From assembly GCA_021730905.1 (NCBI GenBank), contig JAKFYK010000014.1:1-62918 (forward strand): a stretch of 62,918 nt of DNA, written 5' to 3'. Under the pieces are notes generated by a model. That model was not told the origin of the DNA. It saw only the letters and a list, made by a program, of their open reading frames with translations, and searched no databases. The DNA is from Betaproteobacteria bacterium (GTDB lineage Bacteria > Pseudomonadota > Gammaproteobacteria > Burkholderiales > SG8-41). The translations under genes were made by a program, and so were the position numbers. Below, in pieces: positions 33,681-44,546 of this stretch; the stretch's first letter is position 1, and the number at the start of each line of letters is the position of its first letter.

Positions 33681-33705
33681 GGCCCGCCGCATGGCGCCAC
33701 AGCAA

Positions 33706-34749
33706 CTAAGCGTGCGTCGGAAGGGTGCGTTCGACGGCCGCGCGATGTCGCGAAAAGCGCAGCGCAAGTTGCAGAAGTTCGTCCCACACATCGCCTTTTG
33801 CCAGACCTTTGATCTTACGGTCGATGGCGGCGGCGTGGCGCAATCCTTGCGCGACCTGCGCCATCGTGAAGCGGCGCAGATTTTGCTGCATGGCAGCCTG
33901 ATGCGCCGTGCCCCAGACGCGCGCTTCACGCCATAACGTGTTAAGCGGCCGGCCCGATTCTGTACCGGCCAACAGCTTTCCGATGGCGCGGATTTCCTCA
34001 CTGAGTGACCACAATGCCATCGGTGGCGCAGTGCCTTCACCCTTGAGCCCATCGAGCATGCGCGACAGCCGCACCGGATCGCCTTCGATCATCGCAACGC
34101 CCAGATTGAACACGTCGTAACGCGCCACATCGAGCACGGCTTCGCGTACTTGCTCGAAACTGATCGGCCCGTTAGGAAACAGCAATGCCAGTTTTTGCAC
34201 TTCCTGAAACGCCGCCATCAAATTGCCTTCGACGCGGTCGGCGATGAAGGCGAGCGCTTCGGCATCGGCGTGCTGGCCTTGCGCTTGCAGGCGTGCGGCC
34301 AGCCACTGCGGCAGCGCTTTACGCGGCACCGCTTTCGCTTCCACCGTGATGCCCGCGCGATCCAGCGCCTCGAACCAGCCGGCTTTCTGTGCGCGCCAGT
34401 CGATGGCAGGCAGAGTCACCAGCGCGACGGTATCGGCGGGCAGGGCTTCGCAAAACGACTGCAGCGCTTCGCTGCCCTCGCTGCCGGGTTTGCCGGTGGG
34501 AATGCGCAGTTCGAGCAGCTTGCGCGAGGCGAACAGCGACTGCGAATTCGCAGCCATCATCAGTTGCGGCCATTTGAAGCCGGAATCCACGGTGAGGATT
34601 TCGCGCTCATCGTAGCCCTCGGCGCGCGCCTTCGCGCGGATACGGTCGCCGGATTCGAGCGCCAGCAGCGGTTCGTCGCCGAATACCGTGTAGAGCGGTT
34701 TCAGTTCACGCGCGATGTGCGACGCCAGTTGTTCGGAGGAAATGCGCAC
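33706..34749 (-). CDS. holA: DNA polymerase III delta subunit
   Basis: The 347-residue clamp-loader subunit begins MRISSEQLASHIARELKPLYTVFGDEPLLALESGDRIR, with the family segments KPGSEGSEALQSF, VEGNLMAAFQEVQKLALLFP and the C-terminal WGTAHQAAMQQNLRRF. It opens the beta clamp during loading onto DNA. Length is normal. It lies 12 bases after lptE in the leuS-lptE-holA order. Confidence 0.93.
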   Translation of the reverse strand: MRISSEQLASHIARELKPLYTVFGDEPLLALESGDRIRAKARAEGYDEREILTVDSGFKWPQLMMAANSQSLFASRKLLELRIPTGKPGSEGSEALQSFCEALPADTVALVTLPAIDWRAQKAGWFEALDRAGITVEAKAVPRKALPQWLAARLQAQGQHADAEALAFIADRVEGNLMAAFQEVQKLALLFPNGPISFEQVREAVLDVARYDVFNLGVAMIEGDPVRLSRMLDGLKGEGTAPPMALWSLSEEIRAIGKLLAGTESGRPLNTLWREARVWGTAHQAAMQQNLRRFTMAQVAQGLRHAAAIDRKIKGLAKGDVWDELLQLALRFSRHRAAVERTLPTHA

Positions 34750-34761
34750 CGGCGCGGAGGG

Positions 34762-35259
34762 CTACAGGCTGGCGGCGGTGCGCGTCGCCTGCAACTGGCG
34801 CATCAACTGATTCACCGCGTCGGTCTGCATGTCGCGGTAAAGCAGGGCTTCTTCGGATTCTTTCGACAGCGTATCCGTATCGTTGAACGAGAAATCGCGA
34901 TGCAGCCGAATCTGTGTCGGCGCACGCAACTCCCTGTTGTCCTTGTCTGTCACGCGATACGACACGCGGTAAATTAACTGAAACTCGCGCACGCGCCCGC
35001 CGCCCGACAGCGACAGGATGGTTTTTTCGCGCGTCTCTTCAAGCAGGTAAAGTGTCGCCTGCGCCTCTTTCGGATTGTTCACCACTTTGGTCTGGCTGCC
35101 GGAAGTCACCGCGCGGCGTAACTGCGTGGCAAAAGTCGAGGAGGGCGCGGCCGCGACGTGCAGGGTGTTGTACGGCAGATTGGCCGCGCCGCGCAACTGG
35201 AAGCCGCAGCCGGCGAGCGTGAGCAATAACGTAAACGTAACGACGACAAGCGATCTCAT
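34762..35259 (-). CDS. lptE: LPS-assembly lipoprotein LptE
   Basis: A 165-residue outer-membrane lipoprotein with the lipobox LTLAGCGFQLRGAANLPY. The tail has YRDMQTDAVNQLMRQLQA. It plugs the LptD barrel and helps place lipopolysaccharide in the outer leaflet. MRSLVVV (35259) is the chosen start; an ATG three codons earlier (35268) is also possible. leuS lies 81 bases upstream, with a repeat copy in the gap. Confidence 0.92.
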   Translation of the reverse strand: MRSLVVVTFTLLLTLAGCGFQLRGAANLPYNTLHVAAAPSSTFATQLRRAVTSGSQTKVVNNPKEAQATLYLLEETREKTILSLSGGGRVREFQLIYRVSYRVTDKDNRELRAPTQIRLHRDFSFNDTDTLSKESEEALLYRDMQTDAVNQLMRQLQATRTAASL

Positions 35260-35313
35260 GGCGAGCATTTTATGCGGTACCGGCGGGGTGCAACAGAGGT
35301 GATGCGTTTAAAA

Positions 35314-35333
35314 TATAAGTATTTGTTTTTAAA
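35314..35333. repeat. Dispersed AT-rich repeat, copy between leuS and lptE
   Basis: TATAAGTATTTGTTTTTAAA holds a perfect 16-base consensus (35316-35331). It is 8 bases after the leuS stop, read on the minus strand. Confidence 0.8.
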
Positions 35334-35340
35334 GGATATT

Positions 35341-38102
<2,762 letters not shown>

Positions 38103-38119
38103 CCTGTAAGCCTTTGATA

Positions 38120-38137
38120 CCATCCGCCGACGGATGG
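38120..38137. repeat. Perfect hairpin between leuS and the FecR gene
   Basis: CCATCCG (38120-38126) and CGGATGG (38131-38137) pair around CCGA in the divergent gap, 26 bases before the FecR/SPOR gene. Its place next to the leuS -10 box suggests an operator for either gene. Confidence 0.45.
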
Positions 38138-38163
38138 GCAAGTTCAATGATGAGGAGTAAGCG

Positions 38164-39078
38164 ATGCTGAAGTTTCTGGTGACCGTGCTGGCCGCGTTAT
38201 GTGTGGTTCCCGCGACGCCGGCGGTGGCACGAAACCTCACCGTGGAAGGCGTGGTGTCACCCGCATGGGTAGAACGCGGCGGCAAGCGCGAGCCGCTGAC
38301 CGTTGGCATGCAACTCAGCGACAAGGACAAGCTTGTTACCGGCGCGCGTGCGCGCGTGATGCTGCGCATGTCCGAAGGCAGCACCGTCAAGATGGGTGAA
38401 AATGCCACGCTGGGGCTGGACAACCTGACGGAAAAAAAGAACGCCGAAAATAATCCGGTGGTCGGCGCATCGCTGGATGTGTTGAAGGGGGCCTTCCGCT
38501 TTACCACCGGCGTGTTCGGCAAGTCGCGCGCCGAGCGCGACGTCAACGTGAAGGTTTCGACTATCACCGCGGGCATCCGCGGCACCGACGTATGGGGGCG
38601 CTCCAATGATGAACAGGATGTGATCTGCCTGCTGGAAGGCCGCGTTTCGGTGCGTCATGACAAGCAGGAATTCGTCATGAACGAACCGCTGCAGTTTTTT
38701 ATCGCACCGCGCAATGCGCCGCCCAAGCCGGTGGGCAAGGTGTCGCAAAAGCAGATCGATGAATGGTCGCAGGAAACCGAAATTACCGAGGGGCAGGGCG
38801 CAACGCGTGCCGGCGGACGCATGCGCGTGGAGCTGTTGCGCACGGCCGATTCCAATGCCGCGCGGCAACTCGAAAGCAAGCTGAAGGCCGCGGGTTTCCC
38901 GGTGGTGGTTGAAACCATTTCCAGCAGTTACGGCGCTTCCGAGTATTCCGCAACCATCGGGGCCGTTGCCAGCGCGAAAGACAGGGACGCATTGCTGGCG
39001 CGCGTGAAGAACGTGCTCAGTGGTGCGCCGGAGAGCGCTCCGGCGAGCCCGGGCGGCAAGCCGCCGACCAAGTACTAG
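38164..39078 (+). CDS. FecR-domain protein with C-terminal SPOR-like domain
   Basis: A 304-residue protein with a signal peptide (VTVLAALCVVPATPAVA). A FecR-like beta domain follows (LTVGMQLSDKDKLVTGARARVMLRMSEGSTVKMG and VKVSTITAGIRGTDVWGR, about 25-180). The C-terminal domain (about 218-285), MRVELLRTADSNAARQLESKL to KDRDALLARVKNVL, has the SPOR pattern that binds denuded peptidoglycan. The inferred role is an envelope protein located at septal or remodelled peptidoglycan. GAGGAG precedes the ATG. It is monocistronic, ending just before the helicase promoter. Confidence 0.8.
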   Translation: MLKFLVTVLAALCVVPATPAVARNLTVEGVVSPAWVERGGKREPLTVGMQLSDKDKLVTGARARVMLRMSEGSTVKMGENATLGLDNLTEKKNAENNPVVGASLDVLKGAFRFTTGVFGKSRAERDVNVKVSTITAGIRGTDVWGRSNDEQDVICLLEGRVSVRHDKQEFVMNEPLQFFIAPRNAPPKPVGKVSQKQIDEWSQETEITEGQGATRAGGRMRVELLRTADSNAARQLESKLKAAGFPVVVETISSSYGASEYSATIGAVASAKDRDALLARVKNVLSGAPESAPASPGGKPPTKY

Positions 39079-39082
39079 ATCC

Positions 39083-39110
39083 TTAAGAAAAACTTCGCTT
39101 CACGTATAAT
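39083..39110 (+). promoter_or_regulatory. Candidate promoter of the UvrD-type helicase
   Basis: TTAAGA (39083-39088) and a perfect TATAAT (39105-39110) lie 16 bases apart. Transcription would start near 39117, inside the inverted repeat that follows. Confidence 0.65.
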
Positions 39111-39113
39111 CAA

Positions 39114-39133
39114 GCGCAACTTTTACGTTGCGC
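39114..39133. promoter_or_regulatory. Inverted repeat over the helicase transcription start
   Basis: GCGCAAC (39114-39120) and GTTGCGC (39127-39133) pair perfectly around TTTTAC and end three bases before the ATG. It could be an operator or a 5' hairpin hiding the start codon. It is not a LexA-type CTGT-N8-ACAG site. Confidence 0.55.
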
Positions 39134-39136
39134 CTG

Positions 39137-41389
39137 ATGACCCCCGCATTTCTCTCCGGCCTTAACGAACCACAGCTTGAAGCGGTCACGCTGCCGCGCC
39201 AGTCGTCGCTGATACTCGCGGGCGCGGGCAGCGGCAAAACCCGCGTGCTCACCACGCGCATCGCCTGGCTGATACAGACCGGACAGGCAAGCCCGCTGGG
39301 GTTGCTCGCGGTCACGTTCACCAACAAAGCGGCAAAGGAGATGCTCATGCGCATTTCCGCAATGCTGCCGATCAATACGCGCGGCATGTGGGTGGGTACG
39401 TTTCATGGATTGTGCAACCGCATGCTGCGCACGCATTACCGCGACGCGGGGCTGCCGCAACTCTTTCAGATACTCGACAGCCAGGATCAACTGGCGTTGA
39501 TCAAGCGCCTGATGAAACAGTTGAATATCGACGACGAGCGTTATCCGCCGCGTCAGGCGCAGTGGTTTATCAATACCGCGAAAGATGAAGGCAAGCGCGC
39601 CAAGGACGTCGATCCTTACGACGAATTTTCGCGGCGCATGGCGGAGTTTTACGCGGCATACGACATGCAGTGCCAGCGTGAAGGCGTGGTGGATTTTGCC
39701 GAACTGCTGCTGCGTTCCTATGAATTGCTGGCGCGCAACGAAGTTTTGCGCGACCACTACCGTGCGCGCTTTCGCCATATCCTGGTGGACGAATTTCAGG
39801 ATACCAACCGTTTGCAGTACCGCTGGCTGCAGCAACTGGGTGGCGAGGAAAGCTGCATCTTCGCTGTAGGTGACGACGACCAGTCGATCTACGCGTTCCG
39901 CGGCGCGTCCAGTGCCAACATGCAGGACTTGCAGAAGGATTTCCACATCGAGAAGGTGATCAAGCTCGAGCAGAATTATCGTTCGCACGGGCACATACTC
40001 GATGCCGCCAATGCGCTGATCCGCCACAACCATCGGCGGCTCGGCAAAAACCTGTGGACATCCGAGGGCAAGGGCGAGCCGCTGCGCGTGTATGAAGCGG
40101 CAACCGATCTCGAAGAAGCGGCGTTTGTCGTAGAAGAAGTAAAGGCGTTGCGTAATGACGGCATTGCGCTGGGGAACATGGCGGTGCTATACCGCTCCAA
40201 TGCGCAGTCGCGGGTGCTGGAGCACGCGTTGTTTAATGCCTCGGTGCCGTATCGCGTCTACGGCGGATTACGTTTCTTCGAGCGCCAGGAAGTCAAGCAC
40301 GCGCTGGCGTATCTGCGTCTGGTGGCGCAGTCCGGCGACGACGGCGCGCTGCTGCGGGTCATCAATTTCCCCGCGCGCGGTATCGGTGCGCGCAGCCTGG
40401 AGCAGGTGCAAACCGTTGCGCGCGAGCGCGGCATCAGCTTGTGGGGCGCGGCGTGTGCCAATACGCTTTCGGGCAAGGCGGCGGCGAGCATCGGCGCTTT
40501 CGTCGGGCTGATTGAAAAGATGCGCGAGGCGACACAGGGCCTGCCGCTGCCGGAAACCATCGAGCATGTGATCGAGCACAGCGGGCTGCGCAGCCACTAT
40601 CAAAATGAGAAAGAAGGTGCGGACCGGTTGGAGAATCTTTCCGAACTGGTCAACGCAGCGTCGGCGTTTGTCGCTGAAAACGAGGTGCTGATCGTTGGCG
40701 ATGTGCCCGAAGTGCAGTCCGATACGCCTGTGGCCATGCAAGCCGGCGCGGAGTACACGGCGGATGTGCCCGCGAACACCGATAACAAGAGCGATATGCT
40801 GGTTACTTTTCTGGCACATGCCGCGCTCGAGGCCGGCGAGCATCAGGCGCTGGCCGGTGCCGACGCGCTGCAATTGATGACGGTGCATTCCGCAAAGGGA
40901 CTGGAGTTCCACGCGGTGTTCATCAGCGGCATGGAGGAAGGGCTGTTTCCACATGAAAACAGCCTCACCGAGGCGGACGGCATCGAAGAGGAACGCCGAC
41001 TGATGTATGTGGCGCTTACCCGGGCGCGGCGGCGGCTGTATCTGTCGCTGGCGCAGAGCCGCATGCTGCATGGGCAAACGCGCTACAACATTGCGTCGCG
41101 TTTTTTTACGGAAATTCCGGAGATACTGCTCAAGCGCATCAATGCACGCCCTCGTTATCAGGATTCCAGCGTGCGAAGCACTGGCACGGCATCGGCGCTG
41201 TCAACTGCCGGGCCCGGACCCGACATGCCGTGGCGTATAGGACAGAGTGTCATGCACGCCAAATTTGGATCAGGTGTCATTGTCAGCGCCGAAGGTCGTG
41301 GCACCGAGGCGCGCGTGCAGGTGAATTTCCGCGATGCCGGCCTGAAATGGTTGATGCTTGAGTACGCGAAACTCGCGCCCGTTGCTTAG
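39137..41389 (+). CDS. UvrD/PcrA-type superfamily 1 DNA helicase
   Basis: A 750-residue 3'-5' helicase with all motifs: LNEPQLEAV (Q motif), LILAGAGSGKTRVL (Walker A), VTFTNKAAKEM (Ia), HILVDEFQDTNRLQY (II), AVGDDDQSIYAFRGA (III), LEQNYRSHGHIL (IV), MTVHSAKGLEFHAVFISG (V) and EERRLMYVALTRARRRLYLS (VI). The C-terminal VMHAKFGSGVIVSAEGRG is typical of UvrD. It acts in nucleotide excision and mismatch repair. The start is ATG 39137, though TTG 39128 is in frame. It converges with the membrane-protein gene. Confidence 0.93.
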   Translation: MTPAFLSGLNEPQLEAVTLPRQSSLILAGAGSGKTRVLTTRIAWLIQTGQASPLGLLAVTFTNKAAKEMLMRISAMLPINTRGMWVGTFHGLCNRMLRTHYRDAGLPQLFQILDSQDQLALIKRLMKQLNIDDERYPPRQAQWFINTAKDEGKRAKDVDPYDEFSRRMAEFYAAYDMQCQREGVVDFAELLLRSYELLARNEVLRDHYRARFRHILVDEFQDTNRLQYRWLQQLGGEESCIFAVGDDDQSIYAFRGASSANMQDLQKDFHIEKVIKLEQNYRSHGHILDAANALIRHNHRRLGKNLWTSEGKGEPLRVYEAATDLEEAAFVVEEVKALRNDGIALGNMAVLYRSNAQSRVLEHALFNASVPYRVYGGLRFFERQEVKHALAYLRLVAQSGDDGALLRVINFPARGIGARSLEQVQTVARERGISLWGAACANTLSGKAAASIGAFVGLIEKMREATQGLPLPETIEHVIEHSGLRSHYQNEKEGADRLENLSELVNAASAFVAENEVLIVGDVPEVQSDTPVAMQAGAEYTADVPANTDNKSDMLVTFLAHAALEAGEHQALAGADALQLMTVHSAKGLEFHAVFISGMEEGLFPHENSLTEADGIEEERRLMYVALTRARRRLYLSLAQSRMLHGQTRYNIASRFFTEIPEILLKRINARPRYQDSSVRSTGTASALSTAGPGPDMPWRIGQSVMHAKFGSGVIVSAEGRGTEARVQVNFRDAGLKWLMLEYAKLAPVA

Positions 41390-41392
41390 AAG

Positions 41393-42139
41393 CTATTTGA
41401 GCAGGGGATTGTCCTGCCGCGGCAGTTCGGCTCGCGCTGCGAAGATGTCCTTATAGCTGGTATAGACCGAACAAAAAACCACCGGCAGCAGCACCAGCAA
41501 TCCCAGCAGGAGCGGTATCGACGCGACGATCCACAGCACCATCAGCACGGCGCCGTACACCAGAAACGGCATCATGTTCATCAGGCACGCAGCAAACGAT
41601 TGTTTCATCGCGTCCACCGCGCCAAGATTTTCAAAGACGATCAGCGCCGGTGCGAACCAAATGGCCATCATCAACGGCGTGTAAAGCGCCATGGCGATGG
41701 TCAATGCGAGGCCCATGCTGCGCATGATCATCATCGCGGATTCTGCATCGGGCGCTTTACCCGGCTTGATCATGGTGAATGGCGAGGTCCCGACTGCCGC
41801 GAATACAATGCCGATAATGATGATCGTGCCCGCGAGATAAACGCCACCCACGCTGACCAGCGCTGACACGTTGGATTTGAAGCCGGCAAAAAGATGCGGC
41901 AGTTCCAGCGGCTCGCTTTGTTCAATGGCGCGGCAGCCGATCAGCAAGCCCGCAAAGAACACGGGCGAGAAAAGATTAAACAACAGCGGCCCCAGCAGCG
42001 GGATCATCAGCGTCGCCAGCCACATGATGGCCAGCGTCAGCGTCAGTACGATCCACATCACCGCGCCCCTGCGGAAGATGTTGAATCCGTCGACGATCCA
42101 CTGCCAGCCGTTTCTGGCGCCCACGGTGTGTGGATTCAT
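41393..42139 (-). CDS. BPSS1780-family membrane protein (copy 1)
   Basis: A 248-residue integral membrane protein with six or so spans (VMWIVLTLTLAIMWLATLMI, GVYLAGTIIIIGIVFAAVG, ALTIAMALYTPLMMAIWFAPALIV, FLVYGAVLMVLWIVASIPLLLG). The motifs GWQWIVDGFNIFRR, AGLLIGCRAIE, APALIVFENLGAVDAMKQSF and YTSYKDIF are shared with the gene upstream. The function is unknown. It lies 30 bases after the paralogue on the same strand and may form a heteromer with it. Confidence 0.8.
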   Translation of the reverse strand: MNPHTVGARNGWQWIVDGFNIFRRGAVMWIVLTLTLAIMWLATLMIPLLGPLLFNLFSPVFFAGLLIGCRAIEQSEPLELPHLFAGFKSNVSALVSVGGVYLAGTIIIIGIVFAAVGTSPFTMIKPGKAPDAESAMMIMRSMGLALTIAMALYTPLMMAIWFAPALIVFENLGAVDAMKQSFAACLMNMMPFLVYGAVLMVLWIVASIPLLLGLLVLLPVVFCSVYTSYKDIFAARAELPRQDNPLLK

Positions 42140-42169
42140 GGGGTGTCCTCGTGTGGTGGCGTTGCGAGA

Positions 42170-42958
42170 TTATGCCGCGGGGTCATCGCCGGTTGGCGTA
42201 CTCCCGGAATCCGGCGATTCATCAATATCGAAGATGTCCTTGTAGGCAGCGTAGATCGACGGCACTATCACTGGCGCCGCCAGCCACAGCGCAAAGTCGA
42301 GTATCCCGGTGGCTGCCGCCAGCGGTGTGGCGAGGACCAGTATCGTCATCAGCACCGCGCCGTAGAGCAGAAACGCCAGCAGGTTCTTCCAGCAACCCCA
42401 CAGGCTGTGCAGCATCGCGCCGAGCGGTTTGAGGTGGTTGAAATAGATCAGCAACGGCGCGAACCACAGCGCCATCAGCAGCGGTATCGACAGCACCCAG
42501 CTCACCAGTATCGCGGTGAACGCCTGCGACGCGACTTCGCGGATCTGATGAACGTTTTCCGGCGTAACCTTGTTCTGTGCGGCGAACTTCAGCACGGCCG
42601 GAATCGCATCGCCGCCCATCGCGAGAAGCAGCATCATGGTGAGCAAGTTGCCGGCGAGCCCGATGCCGCCCAGCGTCACCAGCGCCGCGGTATGACGCAC
42701 GCAGCCGCTTAACAGATAGCCGAATTTCAATTCTTTGCCGAGCTCGATCGCACGGCAGCCCTCCATCAGTCCCGCCAGCATTACCGGAAAGAGCAGCAGC
42801 ACGGTGATCCCCACGTACGGGATCAGCAATATCAGCTTCGCCACGACCAGCAGCACGCCGATCATCAACAGCCAATTGACCGGCGCTTTCCTGAACAGTG
42901 CCATGCCTTCGGCAAACCAGTGCCAGCCGCGCAGGGCGGGAATGGTGCGTATCTTCAT
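42170..42958 (-). CDS. BPSS1780-family membrane protein (copy 2)
   Basis: A 262-residue paralogue of the gene downstream. It shares GWHWFAEGMALFRK, AGLMEGCRAIELGKEL, LMALWFAPLLIYFNHLKPLGAM and YAAYKDIF, with similar spacing of membrane spans (WLLMIGVLLVVAKLILLI; LAFLLYGAVLMTILVLATPLA). It ends in an acidic tail (DIDESPDSGSTPTGDDPAA) that the other copy lacks. Tandem duplication is the simple reading. thrB begins 57 bases downstream of its start region but is separately read on the same strand. Confidence 0.8.
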   Translation of the reverse strand: MKIRTIPALRGWHWFAEGMALFRKAPVNWLLMIGVLLVVAKLILLIPYVGITVLLLFPVMLAGLMEGCRAIELGKELKFGYLLSGCVRHTAALVTLGGIGLAGNLLTMMLLLAMGGDAIPAVLKFAAQNKVTPENVHQIREVASQAFTAILVSWVLSIPLLMALWFAPLLIYFNHLKPLGAMLHSLWGCWKNLLAFLLYGAVLMTILVLATPLAAATGILDFALWLAAPVIVPSIYAAYKDIFDIDESPDSGSTPTGDDPAA

Positions 42959-43014
42959 GTGGGGGCGTGACGGGCGTTCATCGTGTAAGAACCATGCGTG
43001 CGCGCAATTATGCG

Positions 43015-43965
43015 CTATGCGCGCAACGGCGGGACCGCCTTGTCGTCCGCTGTATAGTTACGCAACAGCCGTTCGAAATGCGCCGGGTTCTTGGCGTGGG
43101 TGAGTTCGCCGCGGCGCGGCAGGTACAAGTCGTACAGCCGTGATACCCAGAAGCGCAACGCACCCGCGCGCAGCAGCACGGGCCAAGCCCCCTGTTCTGC
43201 CGCAGTGAACGGGCGCACGGCGTGATAGGCGTCGAGCAGTGCGCGCAGTCGCGCAGCATCGAGCGTGTTGTCGGATTGCAGGCACCAGTCGTTGACGGTG
43301 ATCGCCACGTCGTACAGCAGGAGGTCGGTACAGGCGAAATAGAAGTCGATCACGCCCGAAATCTTTTCTTTTAAAAACAATATGTTATCCCGGAACAGGT
43401 CAGCGTGGATCGCACCGCGCGGCAACGCCGAGAAATCGTGCTGTGCCTGGGCTGTAATCTCCGCGCGCAGCAGCGCGGCATGGCCGGCGTCGAGAAAGGG
43501 CAGCACGTCGGACTGTGCCGCCGACCACCAGCGCGGCCCGCGCGGATTGTCCATACGGCCCGCGTACGATTTTCCGGCAACGTGGATGCGCGCCAGTACA
43601 TCCCCGACTTGCGCGCAATCAGCGGACGTGGGAATTGCGATGTCCTTGCCGTCGAGGCGGCTCACCAGGCTTGCCGGCTTGCCGTTCAACTCGCCGAGGT
43701 AGCCGCTGGCGTGGTTGGCGACCGGCGCGGGGCAGGGCACGCCATGCCGCGCAAGGTACGCCATCAAGTTCAGATAGAACGGTAGTTCGTGCGCTTTGAG
43801 CTTCTCGAACAGCGTGAGTACGTAGCGCCCATGGGTAGTGGTGACGAAGTAATTGGTGTTTTCGATGCCGGCGGCGATGCCTTGAAGATCGATCAGGGCG
43901 CCGATGGCATAGTTTTTAAGCCAGACGGAGAGCTGTTCCGGCGTGACGTTGGTGAATACAGACAT
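43015..43965 (-). CDS. thrB: Homoserine kinase (ThrB, aminoglycoside-kinase-like type)
   Basis: The 316-residue protein begins MSVFTNVTPEQLSVWLKNYAIG, with IAAGIENTNYFVTT, the catalytic segment AIHADLFRDNILFL and ISGVIDFYFACTDLLLYDVAITVNDWC. It phosphorylates homoserine in threonine synthesis and belongs to the choline/aminoglycoside kinase superfamily, not the GHMP type. Codons around 43369-43390 (RDNILFLKEK) are unusually AT-rich and loosely resemble the dispersed repeat. A terminator lies upstream of it, so it has its own promoter. Confidence 0.94.
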   Translation of the reverse strand: MSVFTNVTPEQLSVWLKNYAIGALIDLQGIAAGIENTNYFVTTTHGRYVLTLFEKLKAHELPFYLNLMAYLARHGVPCPAPVANHASGYLGELNGKPASLVSRLDGKDIAIPTSADCAQVGDVLARIHVAGKSYAGRMDNPRGPRWWSAAQSDVLPFLDAGHAALLRAEITAQAQHDFSALPRGAIHADLFRDNILFLKEKISGVIDFYFACTDLLLYDVAITVNDWCLQSDNTLDAARLRALLDAYHAVRPFTAAEQGAWPVLLRAGALRFWVSRLYDLYLPRRGELTHAKNPAHFERLLRNYTADDKAVPPLRA

Positions 43966-44003
43966 CCCGATAGCGTACCGTGTTCAGGAAACGCCGTACA
44001 GCA

Positions 44004-44030
44004 AAAAGCGCGGAAAATAACCGCGCTTTT
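44004..44030. terminator. Terminator between DUF2782 gene and thrB
   Basis: AAAAGCGCGG (44004-44013) pairs perfectly with CCGCGCTTTT (44021-44030) around AAAATAA, with A- and T-runs on either side. It ends the DUF2782 transcript on the minus strand. Confidence 0.88.
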
Positions 44031-44059
44031 ATCACCGCTAAAAAATTGCCGGGTAATGG

Positions 44060-44410
44060 CTAGAAGCTATGAATCACCCACATCGGCGGACGCAACCCCG
44101 TGTCGTGGGGGTTCTGACGCGTGAATTTTCCGTCGCCCTGTTGATCGACCAGATAATAGGGCGTGCCACCCCCGGCGGGGGTGACTTTGATCATGTACAG
44201 CCGACCGCCCATGCGATGCTCCTCAACGGTATCGGTGCCGCGGCGAATAATCGTGACTTGCGGTTCCAGCGCCGGATCGAGTTCGAAGCCCTTGGGCGGT
44301 GGCGGCGGTTCCGGTGCCGGCTGCAGGTTCGGCGGACGGGTCTGCGCCGCCACGGGCAGCGCGACGCACAGAAGCAGGGTAGCCAGTAGAGTAGCGACAG
44401 AAGCACGCAT
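44060..44410 (-). CDS. DUF2782 periplasmic protein
   Basis: The 116-residue protein has a signal peptide (ATLLATLLLCVALPVAAQ), a proline stretch (PAPEPPPPPKG) and the family core VTIIRRGTDTVEEHRMGGRLYMIKVTPAGG..YYLVDQQGDG ending MWVIHSF. The family is common in beta- and gammaproteobacteria next to thrB or polA; the role is unknown. MRASVAT is preceded by AGAGGA. It is divergent from polA, with 136 bases between that hold direct repeats but no gene. Confidence 0.85.
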   Translation of the reverse strand: MRASVATLLATLLLCVALPVAAQTRPPNLQPAPEPPPPPKGFELDPALEPQVTIIRRGTDTVEEHRMGGRLYMIKVTPAGGGTPYYLVDQQGDGKFTRQNPHDTGLRPPMWVIHSF

Positions 44411-44546
44411 GGGGTATCCTCTTTTCAATTCCAATTATCTGCTTTTCGCGGGCAATTTGAAAGCGGCTGCGTGCAAGAATGCCACAGTGTCACAGTGGCC
44501 AATGTACGCCAACGTACGCCCAAGCTACTTTTCGCCCAATTGATAC

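Noticed and set aside
33394..33705. 103-codon minus-strand ORF upstream of the orphan gene
   Set aside because: It overlaps the orphan's signal peptide in another frame, has no domain and no ribosome-binding site.
34150..34977. 275-codon plus-strand ORF
   Set aside because: It spans the holA and lptE genes on the other strand and has no recognisable domain.
43369..43390. AT-rich stretch in thrB as a repeat copy
   Set aside because: It matches the first half of the consensus, but four bases in a row differ. The encoded RDNILFL is the normal kinase motif.
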